Shown here: in pieces, positions 14,107 to 14,941 of the stretch
Layout of the letters: each line of letters opens with the position of its first letter
Numbering within the stretch: the stretch's first letter is position 1
DNA from: Stagnihabitans sp038231775
GTDB lineage: Bacteria; Pseudomonadota; Alphaproteobacteria; Rhodobacterales; Rhodobacteraceae
DNA: 14,941 nt
Direction of reading: 5' to 3'
Assembly (NCBI GenBank): GCA_038231775.1
Contig: JBBRKS010000091.1
Location: forward strand, 1 to 14,941
Program-made: the position numbers and the translations under genes
The notes under the pieces: model-generated
What the model was told of the DNA's origin: nothing
Seen by the model: the letters and a program-made list of their open reading frames with translations, nothing else
Database searches by the model: none

Positions 14107-14738
14107 GCTTGGGCTCCGTTCTGGGCAGCTTTTTGGGCAACATCATAGGCGGCGACAATTTCGGTGGCGCGGGCGGTGATGTCTGCGACGGCAAGGCCCG
14201 GGGTGTAAAGCGCTGTGCCGATGCCAAAGCCGTCAATGCCTGCGTTGAACCATTGGGCAAAGTTGTGCGCCCCTGCACCGCCGACCGCATAGACTTGGGT
14301 GCCATTGGGCAGCACGGCGCGAACCGCTTTGACGCCGTCAGGTCCGATCAGGCTGGCGGGAAAGATTTTCAACCCGTCAGCGCCCGCCTTCAGGGCGGCG
14401 AAGCATTCGGTCGGCGTCATCACGCCGGGCCACGACGCCATCCCGCGCGCTTTGGTGGCGGCAATCACCTCTGTGTCACAGTTGGGTGACACGATCAGGG
14501 TGCCGCCCGCGTTTTGCACGTCTTGAACGGCTTGCACGGTCAGGACCGTGCCTGCGCCGATCTCGGCTTGGCCACCAAACGCTTTGGCCATCGCGGCGAT
14601 TGACGCCAGCGGATCTGGGGAGTTCAGCGGCACTTCGATGCGGGTGATGCCTGCGGCGATCAGCGCCTCGGCGGCACCAAGGGCTTCTGACGGCGTTATG
14701 CCGCGCAGGATGGCGATCAGGTTGCGGTGCTTTGTCAT
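14103..14738 (-). CDS. dgoA: 2-dehydro-3-deoxy-6-phosphogalactonate aldolase
   Basis: This 211-residue class I aldolase splits 2-keto-3-deoxy-6-phosphogalactonate to pyruvate and glyceraldehyde 3-phosphate. The Schiff-base lysine is Lys124 in GLKIFPAS, the general acid/base Glu35 in IEVPLNSP, with Arg12 in AILRG and the GAGTV strand (61-65). These sit at nearly the same positions as in E. coli DgoA. KDPG aldolase (Eda) has the same fold, but the adjoining DgoK-like kinase and beta-galactosidase favour the galactonate branch. Its ATG overlaps the dgoK stop by 4 bp (14735-14738). Confidence 0.92.
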   Translation of the reverse strand: MTKHRNLIAILRGITPSEALGAAEALIAAGITRIEVPLNSPDPLASIAAMAKAFGGQAEIGAGTVLTVQAVQDVQNAGGTLIVSPNCDTEVIAATKARGMASWPGVMTPTECFAALKAGADGLKIFPASLIGPDGVKAVRAVLPNGTQVYAVGGAGAHNFAQWFNAGIDGFGIGTALYTPGLAVADITARATEIVAAYDVAQKAAQNGAQA

Positions 14739-14941
14739 GGGTTCAGCTTTGCATGAAGGGCGGACAGGCCGGCAAGGGTGCAGGCGGTGGCGTCAAGGCG
14801 GTCGGTTTTCAGGCCCTGTCGGGAAAGGGCGCTGGCATAGGACGCGGCAAGGCTTTCCGCGCCGATCAGCTTGACCTGCTGGCCCAGCCAATAGGGCTTG
14901 GCCCCCGCCAGTTCGATGCCGATCAGCAGGCCGGACAGGCG
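14735..14941 (-). CDS. dgoK: 2-dehydro-3-deoxygalactonokinase, C-terminal 68 residues (5' part beyond the window)
   Basis: The frame is open from the right edge to TGA at 14737-14735. The visible end reads RLSGLLIGIELAGAKPYW, then LGQQVKLIGAE, SLAASYASAL and CTLAGLSALHAKL, which is the usual C-terminal pattern of DgoK. The enzyme phosphorylates 2-keto-3-deoxygalactonate with ATP, feeding the DgoA aldolase encoded next. The catalytic N-terminal lobe is outside the window. The 4-bp overlap with dgoA shows that the operon begins further right. Confidence 0.85.
   Translation of the reverse strand, partial: RLSGLLIGIELAGAKPYWLGQQVKLIGAESLAASYASALSRQGLKTDRLDATACTLAGLSALHAKLNP

Overview
The window is GC-rich and gene-dense. 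Its gene content (Tat-dependent and histidine-type solute-binding proteins, a BetI-like TetR regulator, a XylX-like fumarylacetoacetate-hydrolase-family enzyme, a De Ley-Doudoroff galactose block) and its GC-rich intergenic repeats suggest an alphaproteobacterium, most likely of the Rhodobacteraceae/Roseobacter group. That placement is an inference from gene content and style; there is no rRNA or other marker gene here.

Layout, left to right. (1) 1-1053, minus strand: a TetR-type regulator whose last codon overlaps the start of a CocE/NonD-type serine hydrolase that runs off the left edge. (2) 1376-2509, minus strand: a single FAH-family gene closest to sugar-acid dehydratases of the Caulobacter XylX type, flanked on both sides by non-coding stretches that are very rich in G and T on the plus strand. 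(3) 3225-7420, plus strand: a complete spermidine/putrescine-type ABC importer (Tat-exported binding protein, ATPase, two permeases). It has a structured leader with a possible 10-codon upstream ORF, and a terminator-like hairpin between the binding-protein gene and the other three. (4) 7421-7603: a convergent gap with a stem-loop and a perfect 23-bp inverted repeat. (5) 7604-14941, minus strand: a tightly packed operon, read right to left: dgoK (3' part only), dgoA, SMP-30-type lactonase, GH42 beta-galactosidase, a small SIS-domain protein, then a four-gene polar-amino-acid-type ABC importer (ATPase, binding protein, two permeases).

How region 5 probably works: a cytoplasmic GH42 enzyme frees galactose from a beta-galactoside. 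Galactose is oxidised to its lactone by an enzyme not in the window, and the SMP-30 lactonase gives galactonate. A galactonate dehydratase, also not seen, gives 2-keto-3-deoxygalactonate; DgoK phosphorylates it and DgoA splits it to pyruvate and glyceraldehyde 3-phosphate. The unusual point is that the co-oriented importer is of the amino-acid type and its binding protein keeps the residues that grip an alpha-amino acid, while no sugar-type importer is present. This makes an amino-acid-linked galactoside a testable, unproven substrate.

No tRNA, rRNA, CRISPR array, insertion sequence or integrase was seen.
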